From Thamnaconus septentrionalis (taxonomy: Eukaryota > Chordata > Actinopteri > Tetraodontiformes > Monacanthidae), in the NCBI GenBank assembly GCA_009823395.1, contig CM020517.1, positions 11,497,501 through 11,561,500 on the forward strand: a stretch of DNA of 64,000 nt, read 5' to 3'. Position numbers and translations under genes: made by a program. The notes beneath the pieces are model-generated. The model searched no databases. It was not told where the DNA came from and worked only from the letters and a program-made list of their open reading frames with translations. Shown here one piece after another: positions 37,074-57,063 of this stretch (positions are counted from its first letter, which is position 1; each line of letters starts with the position of its first letter).

Positions 37074-40000
37074 CCACATTGTCCCTCTCACTGTTACAGA
37101 TAAATACCATCCACCGTTAACTGAGGTGTATTTTCTTTCTTTTTTTTTGTCTTTCTTATTTTTACGTTCAAAAAACGATGGTATGATGGAACAATGCAAG
37201 CGTGTCTGTGCGTAGGAGCGTCCTCGGCCCCAGCCCCTCCCTGAAGGATTCCAAAACAAGGTTCCTCGAGTTTTTTCCGACCTCACTTCAAAGTACTATT
37301 TTAAAGAATACAGACCGCAATGCCCCAAAAAGCTATATCTGTGGGATTTTGTCTGTCAAGAGTCACAGAGTACAGGGCAGCCTAAAAAAAAGGAAGGAAA
37401 AAAAAGATTGCCATGTGGCCTCTTTATGGCTGACTTTATGATAGAGCGAAAACAGACCTAACGCAGCTCCCGGCTCACATGCCAAGATCTGATCATCGTC
37501 CCTGCGTTTCTGCTCGTGCTGCTGCTCTTGTCACCCTCTAAGAGGGAAAACCTGTCCTTTGTTTCTCTCAGAAAGTTTTTTGACAACTCAAACATGGCCT
37601 CTTTCTCGCATTGTTTCCTCTCACAAGGGATCAGAGCACGTTGACTCGGGCAGTGGAAGATTGTTACCAGGCGGCAATGGGCTGCTGCTCCCCTCCACGC
37701 AGCCCAGAGGTCATGGGGTCCGGGCAGCATCTAAACCTGTCTTGACTAAGGGCTTCTAAATACAGAAGAGGTGAGGGGAGACATTCAGCCCTGGCATTGA
37801 CTTTCCCTTTAGTCATAATTAAAACTCAAGTTGATGGCTTCAAATATCCGCCTGTACCGTAGACTGCACTTGCCAGAGTTGCTGACACAGAGGCTCTACT
37901 TTTGGCGCTCGACACGCGAAGCCATGTGTCGTAAGCGGCGGCCAAACGCACACGTGTTCGCCTGGGAGACTTGCAACGCTAGCTTGGGCGACGCAAGGAC
38001 CCACAGTAACCCACGATCCTGGGTACATGCCACCAATACAGTGTGTCATCAAAAAAACAAAAAATAGGCCAACATTCACATCCTTCATGTTTGCCAATCC
38101 TCACTGCGTCCTTTCATCGTAGCTTTGCCTCAGGACAATCCCACCTACAGAGCCCAGCTGTCAGGAAACAGTGGAATTGTGTACTGTGGGGTTTCCCTCC
38201 CTTTGTTGATACCGGCCTGTTTTAAAAATTAACTTGATGGTCCAGTGTTGGACTCAACTTCAGTTCTATCTAGCTTTAAATCCCTGTGGAGGTGCCGGAC
38301 AACTACATGGATCTCCAGAAAACAGTGTGCTTAGCCCTCTGCATACGGCCCTCTGCTAAAAAAAAAAAAAAAATCTGCGTTTAGAAGGAGACAAAAATAA
38401 CCCTCGTCTGCGAGAGGTGCCTCTGCCCCTTGTGACATCACTATGGGCTGCTTCCCAGTAATCCACCCTGTTCCTGGGAGGCGGAGGAACCAGAGGGTAG
38501 ATTTTTCTCAGTACTGGGGAGATCACTGACAGCCTACAGACGCAGGTTAGAGAGCACATGTGACTGGAGTAAAAGAAAGCGTTCTGCCGAGCTCTCATGC
38601 CAACATTTTTTTCCCTCTTCCGCTAACTGTCCATCCACTCCGAATGGTGGAACATGACTGTGCTCTGGTTGAATTTTTTTTTTTTTTTTTAAGCTGTCAG
38701 CTACATGTCCACCGCTCACATGTTGTAAGTGTTATTCATTGCCTCCAGCGGTGAAAGTGTTGACACGGTAGAATGTGATGACTGTGAATACGTAGCTCCT
38801 CGAGCTGAATATTTCGAGAGTTTGGGGGGTGAGAGGGACCGGCTGTTGAGCAAGAAGAGAGTGTGACGAAGACGAGGGGAAAATCTTCTTCCTTCTTCGC
38901 ATTCCACCTTCCAAAGAGTTAACAAGAAATCCTCCTGAGCCCTGTTGATGTGTGTAAACATCCGTTACTTACAAGTCGTTGTTTTTTCGTCTTTCCAAAG
39001 TAGACTAGAATGTACTTAGGGGAGATTGAAGCGAGCGGTGTGGCAGAAACGGCCAGCAGGGCGGTCAGCAGGCCCCTTGTCCTCAAAGGCCTCCATTGTG
39101 GAGCCGGGGTCGCGGTGTCGTTGGGCGGCGTGGCCTGTAATCTGCACTTAACCAGCACTTAACTTTAAGACCTCAGAAGACTAATTCCCCACCCCCCACC
39201 TCCCTCCAACACCACTGCCCATGGTCACAGCGTTTTGCTCCTTTGTTTCCCAGAAATGTACTTAAAATGTGTTTGAGAAGCTGCTAGCAGAATGTAAAAC
39301 CTTCATTTGCACCAGCCAGATCGAAAAAAGACAAAAACGTTTGGTGAAAAGGAAATTGGCATGAACGAATGAAACGCTGGAACGTCGGCTGCCTTTATGG
39401 TCCCTTCCTCAGCCTTCTGAATGCTGTGCCAAAATCATTCCACAGTATTTCCAGTTTACAGACTTCAGGTGGCAGCAGCGCGACCCCCCCATTGTCTCTG
39501 AAATACTGACATTGTTTCAAGTCATCGATTTGTGTTGGTCTTCTGCTAATGTATGTGTTTTAGTTCTTTGTCAAACAAAAAAGATGTCTTATTTTGGAGG
39601 CTATATCGGATAGATTTTATTTAAGGAGTATCTTTGTAATTTTGTAAAGTGGGCCTTCTTATTGAATATATATATTAAGTATTTTTGTCCGTTGTAATTT
39701 TAAGAATGACTTTTTTTTTCTTGTTTCTTTTGCGAGATATTATGCCCGTCTCATTGTTATTACACTCCTGGAGAGTTCTTCATCCTGTATTTTTTGTGTT
39801 TGTTATTTTCAATGCAAGACATTTGTCACGACCGGAAACTATCACAGCAAACTTTGTGGATCAGCGCGAGGGTCGCAGGGAGGGTTGAAGAATGAGAGCA
39901 GAGTGGGTTTTATCAGAGCTGAGCAGGTCTGCGGCGCTGAGTGGTTCACCATGTGCTGCCCGCGCTTTTATCGGGGACCTTCCAGCGCCCCGGCCCCTCG

Positions 40001-40138
40001 ACGCTGAGCCTTTGCTCCTTCGCCCATAAATCTGTGGTTTCGTCGACCTTCTGTGCTGTATGTTTGTAAGAGCTGCCAAAGAAAGAAGCGTGCAGGCTCC
40101 TCCGTACACGTGTACATGAAGCTAAGATTATTTTTTTA

Positions 40139-40440
40139 AAGGTCCCATATTATGCCCATTTTTATAACCCCAAACTCCAATGGAGCAATTTTGCACTGTT
40201 ATTTACTCCCCCCGTGCCCCTGCAAAACAACACATCTACAGATTATAGCTCTACTAAAACTGATAATTTATTGGACCTTCCACCTGTTTGGAAGGGGACA
40301 AAAGAGAAGCGGCAAACTGCACCTGGCTGGAGGCGTTGTCACTAACCTACTTTGGGTGTATGTGCCCTTTGTGACATCACAGAGGGCTCATTTGTCAAAC
40401 TTTATGTCTTGGCACAGATTTTTCTAAAAGGTTAATGATG
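40139..40440 (+). repeat. Dispersed GTGACATCAC-core repeat, copy 4 (fullest)
   Basis: Starts AAGGTCCCATATTATGCCC, a word I know as the start of a very common teleost and vertebrate interspersed repeat. It continues through GGACCTTCCACCTGTTTGG and CACTAACCTACTTTGG to CTTTGTGACATCACAGAGGG. Three shorter relatives occur near 11.7, 17.0 and 17.8 kb. It is non-coding, and its family name is not assignable from sequence alone. Confidence 0.7.
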
Positions 40441-41010
40441 CAAAAGAAGATTTGTGGGAAGTTCATTGGCAGGTTAGACATACATTATTATTGCAGGACA
40501 CTAGGAAAGTGCAATCAACATAGTATGTGAAAGAATCAAACACATTGCCAAATGTCATCTCCCAAATACACTATACACCCTTACAAAAAAATCTGGCCTG
40601 TACAATCTTATTTTTAACTTCTGAGTTTATAAAGTCTGTGTGCAGAAGAAGGAGGCTGACAAACAGAGGTGTCAAAGACAAACCTAATGAAATCAGCGTG
40701 AAAGGGTTTCTTCTGTGATTTTAATATCTCTTCTCGTCGTGTCAGCAGTGTCAGGTTAACACATTGGGAAGGCTGTACTTTTTTTTCCTCCCCTGTCTTA
40801 GACGTAATACATTGTGCATGTTTTAACCTTACTGTGGCTGGCGCACTCTGCATGTAGGCCTCTCGGAGCTGCCAACTGTACAGCAAACCATATGTATTCC
40901 AATAAAAATACATTAAAGAAATTTAAAAAAAAAAAAAGCGACCCGTTTGTAATGTGTCTCCGAGCCGAGTCTTTTGTCAGTATGTTCACATGTTGCTGAT
41001 GCTGTGTAAA

Positions 41011-41014
<4 letters not shown>

Positions 41015-41088
<74 letters not shown>
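41015..41088. repeat. (TG)37 microsatellite
   Basis: Seventy-four bases of uninterrupted TG dinucleotides. Confidence 0.98.
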
Positions 41089-42769
41089 AGAGAGATGCAC
41101 GAGCTCAGCAAAGTTGTGATTTCACGGCCGTGCACCCTCTGCGCCGGAGCGGGTCGGAGAGGGCGCAGCAGCTGGCGCTGCGCAAAAATTAACAGGCAGG
41201 CAAACGAGGCAAATTGGTCAGGTAGAGCGAGGGGGAAACCACAAGCTGGTGCGGAATGCAAAGTCAGCAAGCGCCAACTTCTCTCAAGCAGCTACGCCTC
41301 TCTCTTTTTTTTTTGTGCGGGCCAGCCGTTTTGCAAATTGCCTCTGCATGCGGAATTATTGTCTTATCCGCACAATCTGGCCCGATAAAGCCTGAGAAAA
41401 TAGTCAACCTTCTCTCGTCAACGGGCACATGCAAGGCAGAAGAGATTTTTTGCTAAAAATGTTTTCATTTGATCCTCTCAACCACGGGCTGAAAGGTTGT
41501 GTTTAATATTAAAAGCAGTCGTTGGATTCGGCTTTGTGGCCTTAATATTGGGGTAAAGACTGATGGCGTAAAAGAACCAAATGTTCTGGCTATGAGAGGA
41601 AACGTGGCCTCTGATGCGCAACATTCTGGTCCAACATTGTAAAATAATAGTTGGTGCCAATCATATCAAACTGTTAATGACGGCGTGAAAATTCCGCCTA
41701 ATCCAATGAAACTAAACTTATTTTCCAGACAAGACTTAAATTTGACTTTAATTTGTGAGATATCGATCAATCAATTCAGAGAACATACTTCAACTTTTCA
41801 TTGCAGGAAAAACTAAATTATCTGGAGAATGGTGGCGGAAAATCGAGTCTAGGCTCTGACACAAAGCAGGCTTGAATGGAACAGATTTGATTAGATTATT
41901 GAAAACAGCTGGGCGATAAAAGATTTTCGTCATTCCATGTGTGAAAGCGGGAGCCGATTGGAAATCATTCCAGCTTTCGATTTCAACATAGACAGATGTT
42001 TATTGCTTATTTATTGTCACTTAGAGGGGGTGAGGGTGATTCATTGCTTGTGGGGTGTCATGAGGGGAAAACATTTGACACATGGAGGGTTAACAACAGT
42101 GTGTCCTGCTTTGTGCTTGGTTTAATCTGTCCCAAGTTCAGATGCAGGGAGGTGCTGGCCTGGCACAGTGGTGCTTGTTTGGGCCCTGGTACTCCTAAAC
42201 CTCAGCGCTGGTGCCTGACCTGAATTAGTGCGGTGAAGTCAACCATGGCAATGACTCAGCTCTCCGCTCCAGCCATGCCGGGGCAGAGGAAGACAGAGGA
42301 GGGAGTCGTGAGAGCCAGAGAGAGAGGTGTCACAGTTTTTTGTGAAAATGAATGGGCCACTGAGGTTTTAGGCCAGCAGCTTCCAATCTGGCACGTTGAA
42401 ATGTGGTCGAAATGTAGCTTGTGTGATATATGGTATTAAGAGTCATTTAGAGGGGCAATTAAAATGGGTATGAAACAAATGTTGGCAACTACAGACTTGA
42501 AGTGTTGATTTTTTTTTTCTCAATGCAGCTGCAATTGAGGTAAATGCTAACACACTGCCCAGACTGCTAGCACACGCAGCTAATTACTTCAGAAACCACG
42601 ATTGCCAGGTGGTGGTGGTACTTCAGTCAAAAACCCTTCCTTCTCGATGCAGGTAGCACAAGGACCATGAACTCTCATTCATTCATGTTAAAACAGACAG
42701 GAAAGAGACTTTAACTTTTATTGCCATGTGTATTTTGTCAGCGGTCGAGAACATGAGAATAATTCAAGC

Positions 42770-43035
42770 TTGCTAACGTGCTATGAAGCCAGCACGCTAT
42801 ATGCTAAATCTAGCTATGCTAAATCTATAAATATCTATAAATAAATCTATCTGAGCTATCGTAGGCTATTGTTTATGGGTAACATTACAGTGCTAGTTCA
42901 TGCTGTCGTACCAAGTTGGTTGTGTTAGTGAAGTAATGGACTGATGCAATCACTATAACCAACTCGGTATGGTAATTATTCTAGCATGCCAATGTGCTTG
43001 TGTAGCCAGCACGCTCTATTCTAATTCCAGCTGAA
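42770..43035. repeat. GCTA-rich repeat with internal inverted repeat
   Basis: The word AGCCAGCACGCT occurs near 42,787 and again near 43,001 in similar flanking sequence. Between them TACCAAGTTGGTTGTG (from 42,909) pairs with CACTATAACCAACTCGGTA (42,951-42,969) to form a hairpin. The layout suggests a degenerate MITE-like repeat of the GCTAACATGCTA type that is frequent in fish. The class is inferred. Confidence 0.5.
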
Positions 43036-43232
43036 TCTAGCATGTTATGTCTTGCTTTCAGGCTGAGAGTGTGAGGAATCAAGCTGAAACCTTGCCTTGT
43101 ATAAATAAATAAAAATATTGTAAACAATTTCTAGTATTGCTGCAACCAAGCCTCAACTGAGGAGCAGTTCAAAGTAGATTGGGGGAAAAACTGTCACGTT
43201 TGGGTAAACCACCAATATTTTCAATTGTGTAG

Positions 43233-43560
43233 ACCAGTGGTTCTCAAACTTTCTCTGTCACGCCCCACCTTGGAGGAAGAAATTTTTTCATGCCACACCA
43301 AACAGAACAACGTAATTATATTTTATAACATACGCTACTTTACCTAGTCGGTGGACGCGTTTCTAAAAGAGGCTTCCGGATTCGGCGGCCCCTTCTACAA
43401 ATTCACGCGTGGGCCTATGGAGTTTCCCTTTTACAGCACTGCTAATAGATAATTGCGCTTCTCTACCAGCTGGGGGTAGTAATGAGTCCAAACTATCTAG
43501 TGTTGCCGTTGAGGTTCAAAATTAATTTAAACTAAGGCGTGTGCATAGTTTCATTAAAAT
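43233..43560. mobile_element. Fragment resembling the 5' end of a hAT-type element
   Basis: CAGTGGTTCTCAAACTTTCT followed by CTGTCACGCCCCACCTTGG is the typical terminal sequence of a widespread non-autonomous hAT-type repeat in vertebrates. I could not find the matching right terminus (AGTTTGAGAACCACTG) nearby, so I call a fragment whose end coordinate is approximate. Confidence 0.6.
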
Positions 43561-44645
43561 TCCTGTGTAAAAATAAAAATAAAATGGACATTACATTACA
43601 GGAATAATTTGATGCCAGTCAACTAAAATGGTAAAACTGTTGAAGTCAAACAATTACATGATTTACATTGTGATTTTTATCAGGAATGTTTGCACCTGTG
43701 CGTGTGCATTCCACGTTACACCCTTTAAAAGTCTCTATGTGCCCCGACACGCAGGATTCCTGTAACAACTCATTTTAACTTTCTGCGTCTCCACATCAGC
43801 ACGATACAGTGTGGGCTCTGGGCCATTATGAAGAATTATGAAGAATAACCTCACCAAGTCAACTGTTACACACTGCAATGACTCTTATGGTTTACCAGGG
43901 AGGTGAAAATACCCAAGTACCGCCTTCCAAAACCCCAGCAGAAATTACTGTTGTTGAATAGAACATCTTGTTTGGTCACGATAATAATAATAACCACATC
44001 TCTGGGGGGAAAACAGGGTTTGTGGTGCAGAGGCCTGCATGGAAACAAGAGGGGGCACGGAGCCCTGAAACTACTCTGTGGAGAAGCTCATGGTTGACTA
44101 TTTAAATCCTTCCTCTCATTCATAAGATCGCCCATCATGTGGCCGCTGCTATTGTAGACCCCCCGTCTCTTGTTTCCGCACACAGAACAACGGCAGGGAC
44201 GCTAAAAGCAGCAACACTGGAGGCGACTGGAGGGTGAAGCGAGATTGCATCCATAATGGTTTCAGACAAACTTGCCTTTCGATGCAACATTCACGTAAAC
44301 CAGTTAATTAATATTTTTGGCAACACTGTCTTAAGTTGTCAGTAAAATACCCTGGCAAAAAACAAAAAAAATCCCATGTTTTATTTTACTTCTTCTGCCT
44401 GCTCCACACTGTTAAAACACATATCTGGAAATCATCCCATTTGCAACTTTACAAAAGTCACTGCCACCTCTTTGACACCTGTCCCAGGCTAATTTGCACA
44501 AGGCTGAACATTTTTAATGATAAAATAGGCAAGTTTTCTCCCCTCGTGTCCAGGGTGAAAAAACAGATTTGAAAACATGCTTGAGGTCTTTAACCTATAA
44601 GTTTGCCAAAAGAAGCCCCACTGAAATCAAGTTAAGGTTGTTTTT

Positions 44646-45113
44646 TTTATTTTAATAACAAATGACATAAAAAAGTATGTGGAGCCAGAAATAATAAAAT
44701 ACTTAAATTGTAATGGAAACAACAACAAAAAAAATACAATTCTTTCTTTCCATTTCTTTTGGCATGTATTTTTTTTTTTAGCTTTCTATACAAACTATTT
44801 TCACTAAACTCTGCACTTCTAAAGGCCATAAGAAATTCCAGAAGCAAACCAAAAAGTATACAGCATGGAGACAACCAAAACAAGTCCTTAGAACAGACCA
44901 TAGTGGGGTTAAAAAAAAATCTCATTTAAATAAAGGATGTATCTTCACATCTGTCACATGATATCCACTTTATGGATGCGTGTACATTTAGCATGTATCG
45001 GGGCATATAAATAGATGTAGGGCACTGCAAACATGCTACACATGGAGTCAAAAACACAGAGCCACTCCCAGCACCAAACATAAAGGCATGTTTCGTGTCG
45101 GCCGATCTGAACT
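44646..45113 (-). other. kdm1a: kdm1a 3' UTR
   Basis: Runs from the kdm1a stop codon to an AATAAA on the minus strand (TTTATT at 44,646-44,651). It is AT-rich and without coding sequence. The gene converges on luzp1. Confidence 0.6.
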
Positions 45114-53016
<7,903 letters not shown>

Positions 53017-53037
53017 GGAGGACGTCGGAGGCCTCTC

Positions 53038-54945
53038 CTAGGTACAAGGGGAACAGAAACTGGATGAAACCCATCGACATGAAAGAAATGGCAACCAAAA
53101 CAACTGTGCTTTTTCTTTTTAATGAAATGGTTGGAATGTGTATGTTCAAGAAGTATAATCAATGAAAAAGAAATGAAAAAAGAAATAGACATAATAAAAA
53201 GGAAAGCTGTGTTCCAAAACCAATAAAGAACAAACAAAACAAAGATAACAAAAGAGTTGCTTTGTGTCCTTACAGGTATGGAGAGATACAGAGAGATGTC
53301 ACTGTATAACTTCTAGGTCAACACTGCTCTTTGGGCCTTTACAAACAATCATGTTGCATTGAAAGGAGGTACCTCTCAACCCACCCACACACTCACACAC
53401 CATGATAACAATACTCTCTAACGACATTTAATCAGGTGGCAGCCTATTCTGTTAATTATTTCAACATGACAGGTAAAAAATAATTGGATGACACATACTG
53501 GTCATCCTGTGACCATAGCGTTATCTGACAGAACAGCAGACCCACTTATCACCAGTGTCTCCCACCGCTCTGTCTTATTTGAGACCAACATAACAAAGTT
53601 TCAAATTTAATGCGAAATATTACGCATTTTAGTGTCTCTTAACCGTCATGTCCGTGGTGTGTTAAGGTCTGAACATCTAACCCAATCAGACAGACCTTAA
53701 AAAAAACATCAAACTTGTTCGACGTGGTGATTTGAGAAGCGTTAACTGTGACATGAATGTCATGGTGTATGAAATGAGAGCTCCATAGTTACAGTAACCT
53801 TGTCTTGTTTTACCCATTTCTCCGTGCACCTGGTAATATCCATTCAAACACTAAGAAATGAAGACAGAACCAGAAATATGGTTACGAACAGAACCAGCGG
53901 TACACAACGTCGCCCTTTCGTCTTTAGGCACTGACCAAAGAATTAAAAAAATATATATAATAATCGATAGGCGAAGGCAATGTGGCTGAGCACACATTGA
54001 GAAGATGATCGAATTAGCTAAATGCACTGGCCAGACACATTACATAGTCACTACAACTCGGGCAAACCTAAATCGATCAGTGCATTACAGCATCCATCTA
54101 CCCTCAGAAAGGCCACCTCTCCTGCGTTCAGGGTCGTGGGGAGTGCTGGAGCCTAAGCCAGCTGTCTTGGGGCGAAGGCAGTGCACACCCTGGACAAGTC
54201 ACAGGGAGAACATACAGACTCCACACAGAAAGGCCGCGGGAACGAACTTACAACCTTTTTGCTGTAAAGGTTTCCTTGCTCCAGATGTGCTGCGCCGCCT
54301 CAGCAGATTCGACACAAATTCGATGATTTTTGTTGGAGGAAGGTCGAGTCCAACTCGACGCAAAATTGTTTATTTCATATTTTCTTTCTTTTCTTTTTTT
54401 TTTAACGTCACTACTACGTTGCGCTAATTTACAGACGCATATTCGCTGTGGTACATGTGGACTGCGACTTTAAAATCGCCGGTAATATGTTGTGCATGTT
54501 TGTGTCGAATCTGCAACTGTCCGGCAAGGAAACAAGCTAATTCGGAAACCAGTAGGGACACAACACGGCCACGAATAGCTAACATCATTGTCACGCGTTA
54601 GCTATGTATATTTCTGCGAACGCCGCTCGCTTAACCCACATCCAAATGCAATGCATGGCTTAATTTAAAGGCCTCTAAAACATATATTTCTATACACTCC
54701 ACAAAGAATTTCGTGAAATGAATATTACAAAAAATGCTAGTTCGCATTGCTAACAATAGGACTTGGCTAGCGCCTGCATTGACACAGCAGCAGCAGATGC
54801 GAACCGGTGAAAGGGGAAAACGCTACATCGTTGGTCAGATGTGTATCGTTAACGTTTAAAAACAACCAGCAGCCACCTATACACCAGACAGAGTTTTTTT
54901 TCTAAACAATGTATAGCATTAATAACTGAAAAATGTTCATAGTAC
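53038..54945 (-). other. kdm1a: kdm1a first intron, non-coding
   Basis: Lies between the inferred donor at 54,945 (GCGAG then GTACTATG on the minus strand) and the acceptor CCCCTTGTACCTAG before the first coding exon. It contains a degraded interspersed repeat around 54,090-54,250. No coding exon is visible. Confidence 0.55.
54090..54250 (+). repeat. Degenerate ubiquitous teleost interspersed repeat, copy A
   Basis: Recognisable words in order are GGGTCGTGGGGAGTGCTGGA, GCCAGCTGTCTTGGGGCGA, CACCCTGGACAAGTCACAG, GGGAGAACATACAGACTCC and ACACAGAAAGGCC. This is the consensus order of a very abundant fish repeat. A second, more eroded copy lies at 55,428-55,680. The family name is not certain. Confidence 0.7.
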
Positions 54946-55150
54946 CTCGCAATCCAGTGCCGATGTAAACACTAAAGCACAAAGATGGCAAGTACCAACT
55001 CGAGTTTCAATGAACGTCTTTGTGACTGGTTGACAAAGAATCTGACGCGTTAGCTCACAGCAAGATGGTTGGTCAAATGACTGGTCAATCTAAAAGAAGG
55101 TGGAGTTTTGCTGTCTACTACGAAAACCGTTTAGCATCGCCCCAGCTTTT
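54946..55150 (-). promoter_or_regulatory. kdm1a: kdm1a proximal promoter and non-coding exon 1 (copy 1)
   Basis: On the minus strand a putative non-coding exon ends GGATTGCGAG with donor GTACTATG (GT at 54,945-54,944). It can splice to the acceptor before the first coding exon. The exon and the DNA upstream to about 55,150 are repeated with divergence at 56,186-56,360. The transcription start cannot be placed from sequence alone. Confidence 0.5.
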
Positions 55151-55427
55151 AGTGAAAAACATCAATCCTTAATTTTTCGATGATAATAATACTATGTTGT
55201 TCAGGGTTGGTATTACTGTCTAAAAAAGGCTGAAAACCAGATGACGCTTTGAAAACAAAATGTCGCCTTTAGTTTTGAGGCCCTGAGCTAAAATTCATAA
55301 CCGCTGCTGATTTGATTTCGTAATGCGGCTCAATGCACGCTGTAAACACCTTGGTCAAATTGGTTAATACGTTAGCCAAACTCATTATATACAACTTGCG
55401 GCTGTAAAAATCACAGCATTATGCCAA

Positions 55428-55680
55428 CCATCAATTTTCTATGACTGGTTCTCGTGCACCCGGTGTGACATAGGGTGCTAGAGCCTGTCCCAGTTGTCTT
55501 GGGGCAAAGTGTGGGCAGAATATACCCCCGCACAAGTTACCAGTTCAAAGAGAAACAACCAATCAGACAGACAGACGAATGGGCACTTTAAAGTTCTCAT
55601 CGTTTTAACAAGCACGAGGAATGAGTAGAATTCACGCGGACAGAAAGAACATGGACTCCACACAGTGCCATAATGCTAAG
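55428..55680 (+). repeat. Degenerate ubiquitous teleost interspersed repeat, copy B
   Basis: AGGGTGCTAGAGCCTGTCCC, AGTTGTCTTGGGGC and ATGGACTCCACACAG appear in the same order as in copy A at 54,090-54,250, with more decay between them. It precedes the second copy of the kdm1a promoter segment, as copy A precedes the first. Confidence 0.55.
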
Positions 55681-55799
55681 CACCGCGCCAACACAACAGT
55701 ACGAGTACTTTAACAAAACAAAACAAAAAATACAGTGAGAACATTATTTTTTAAATCCAAGTCAAAGCCATCAATTTACAGCCAAGCCCATAATGGGCC

Positions 55800-56360
55800 A
55801 ACGGTTGCATGCAATTTGACGCAGACGCTAGCAGCCACGAAAAGACATCAGTATCATCATGTGTTTATTGCTTCCTGCAAGCGCCGCTCACTGACTGCAC
55901 AGACAAAAGAAATGCACTTTTTTTTCTGACACTCGAATAGTGCTGCAAACGCAGTTTGAAATATAATAAACAATGAATTTCCTGAAATACACCGTACAAA
56001 ATGTGCTAGCACGCATTGATAACACAATAGGCTCTGCGACCTGGTGAAAAATAAAACGCTGCATCGTTGGCCAGGCGATCTGAGCATTTATTAAGAGTTT
56101 AAAACCACCAGTAGTTATCTAAACATAAAACCGTGTTATTCGGGAGGTAACATGTAGGATTCAATGTTGAAAAATATTGTATTACCTCGAAATCCCGGTA
56201 TCGACGTAAACACTGAACACACAAAGATGGTAAGGCTAGTTTCAATGAACTTCTTCCTGATTGGCCGATCAATGATCTTACGCAATACCTACCAGTAAGC
56301 TGGTTGGTCAAATGAACTGTCAGTTTTAGGGAAGGTGGCGTTTATTCTATAATTTACTTT
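55800..56360 (-). promoter_or_regulatory. kdm1a: Second, diverged copy of the kdm1a promoter and exon 1
   Basis: Matches 54,560-55,130 in order through CGCCGCTC, AATGCTAG/AATGTGCTAG, AAACGCT(A/G)CATCGTTGG, ACCTCG(C/A)AATCC, GTAAACACT, ACAAAGATGG, TTTCAATGAAC, GGTTGGTCAAATGA and AAGGTGG. The offset is about 1.24-1.26 kb. The donor is kept on the minus strand (TTTCGAG then GTAATA, GT at 56,185-56,184), and a CCAAT box on that strand sits at 56,260-56,264. It is a possible alternative distal kdm1a first exon, also close to the divergent TMEM30 gene. Confidence 0.5.
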
Positions 56361-57063
56361 CGGCTTAATTTACGAGTTAAAGGGTCACCAATGCAACATT
56401 GTATTGTGTTTCGTTGATCGTTGTTGCGCAGTTTTCCGTTTGTCACATACTTACTTTTCGTGTGGCGTTTAAGAAGAAAAATACAGAGCCGTCTGCTGCG
56501 AGTCTGACGTCAGCAAGGAACAAAAAGAGGCGAAACGAGAAACACAAGGGCGGGTGTAGGTGTAGGTGTAGGTGGGGGTCGCCAGGTAAAGGTGAGCTAC
56601 GACTCAGGAAAACACACCGAAAATATTTTTGACTTCGTTTGTTTCTTCAGTTTGGACCAGCAAGCGTGTGAGTAAAAGAACAAAGGCTTTTACACAGGTT
56701 AGTCGTGTTTCCTTCGCACATATTCTCTAAAGCAGGAAGTTTTCCAAGCGGTGGACATGCATTCTCACCGAGCTACTTCAGGCATAGCTGCATGAGCTCT
56801 CAAATGTGTCGTATCTAAAACAAAGTCTATCTCAGTTAAGTCAGCTGTGTTGTTCTCGAGTTCAATTCTGAGTTATTTTCAGTCTCTCACAGTAACTTGA
56901 GTTGAAAGTTAATACAATTAAAATCAAACAAGAACAATGTAAACCTGTACAGGAGGGGGAGTGCCTTATTTGTTTGCTGTTTTACATGTTATTGACTTGT
57001 ATGAGGACAACTCGGACCAAGTGATACATCTGTCTATCGTGGCTTTCCAACAGAATCAAAAAA
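56361..57063 (+). promoter_or_regulatory. TMEM30-type gene promoter and probable non-coding first exon
   Basis: A GC-richer segment at about 56,480-56,620 includes a short GTGTAG tandem repeat and GTCGCCAG followed by GTAAAGG (donor at 56,585). CTTTCCAACAG ends at 57,052, eleven bases before the ATG, and could be the acceptor. This would give a non-coding exon 1 and a 468-bp first intron. It is inferred from splice signals only. Confidence 0.4.

Larger units (their letters stand above)
35851..40906 (+). other. Possible extended luzp1 3' UTR or intergenic DNA
   Basis: No protein-coding exon is supportable. It contains an (ATT)n tract at 36,498-36,522, an imperfect 237-bp tandem duplication at 36,674-37,073, poly(A) at 38,357-38,373, poly(T) near 38,676-38,690, and a dispersed repeat copy at 40,139-40,440. 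An AATAAA at 40,901-40,906 with ATTAAA at 40,912 could be a distal poly(A) site, since mammalian LUZP1 has a multi-kilobase 3' UTR. That link is inference. Confidence 0.4.
40907..44645. other. Intergenic DNA between convergent luzp1 and kdm1a
   Basis: No supportable gene. It contains a (TG)37 array at 41,015-41,088, a GCTAGC/AGCCAGCACGC repeat with an internal palindrome near 42,770-43,035, a hAT-terminus-like fragment at 43,233-43,560 and short ATA tracts near 43,980. One splice-acceptor-bounded open segment at 44,186-44,308 is considered under findings. Confidence 0.6.

Noticed and set aside
40918..40936. A-run after AATAAA near 40,901 as proof of a retroposed cDNA
   Set aside because: No intron-less gene body precedes it and no target duplication is visible. 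It may be only a genomic A-run after a poly(A) signal.
34227..44640. An intronless htr1d-like receptor gene, expected nearby from human 1p36 order
   Set aside because: No open frame of receptor length or seven-helix character exists between luzp1 and kdm1a.
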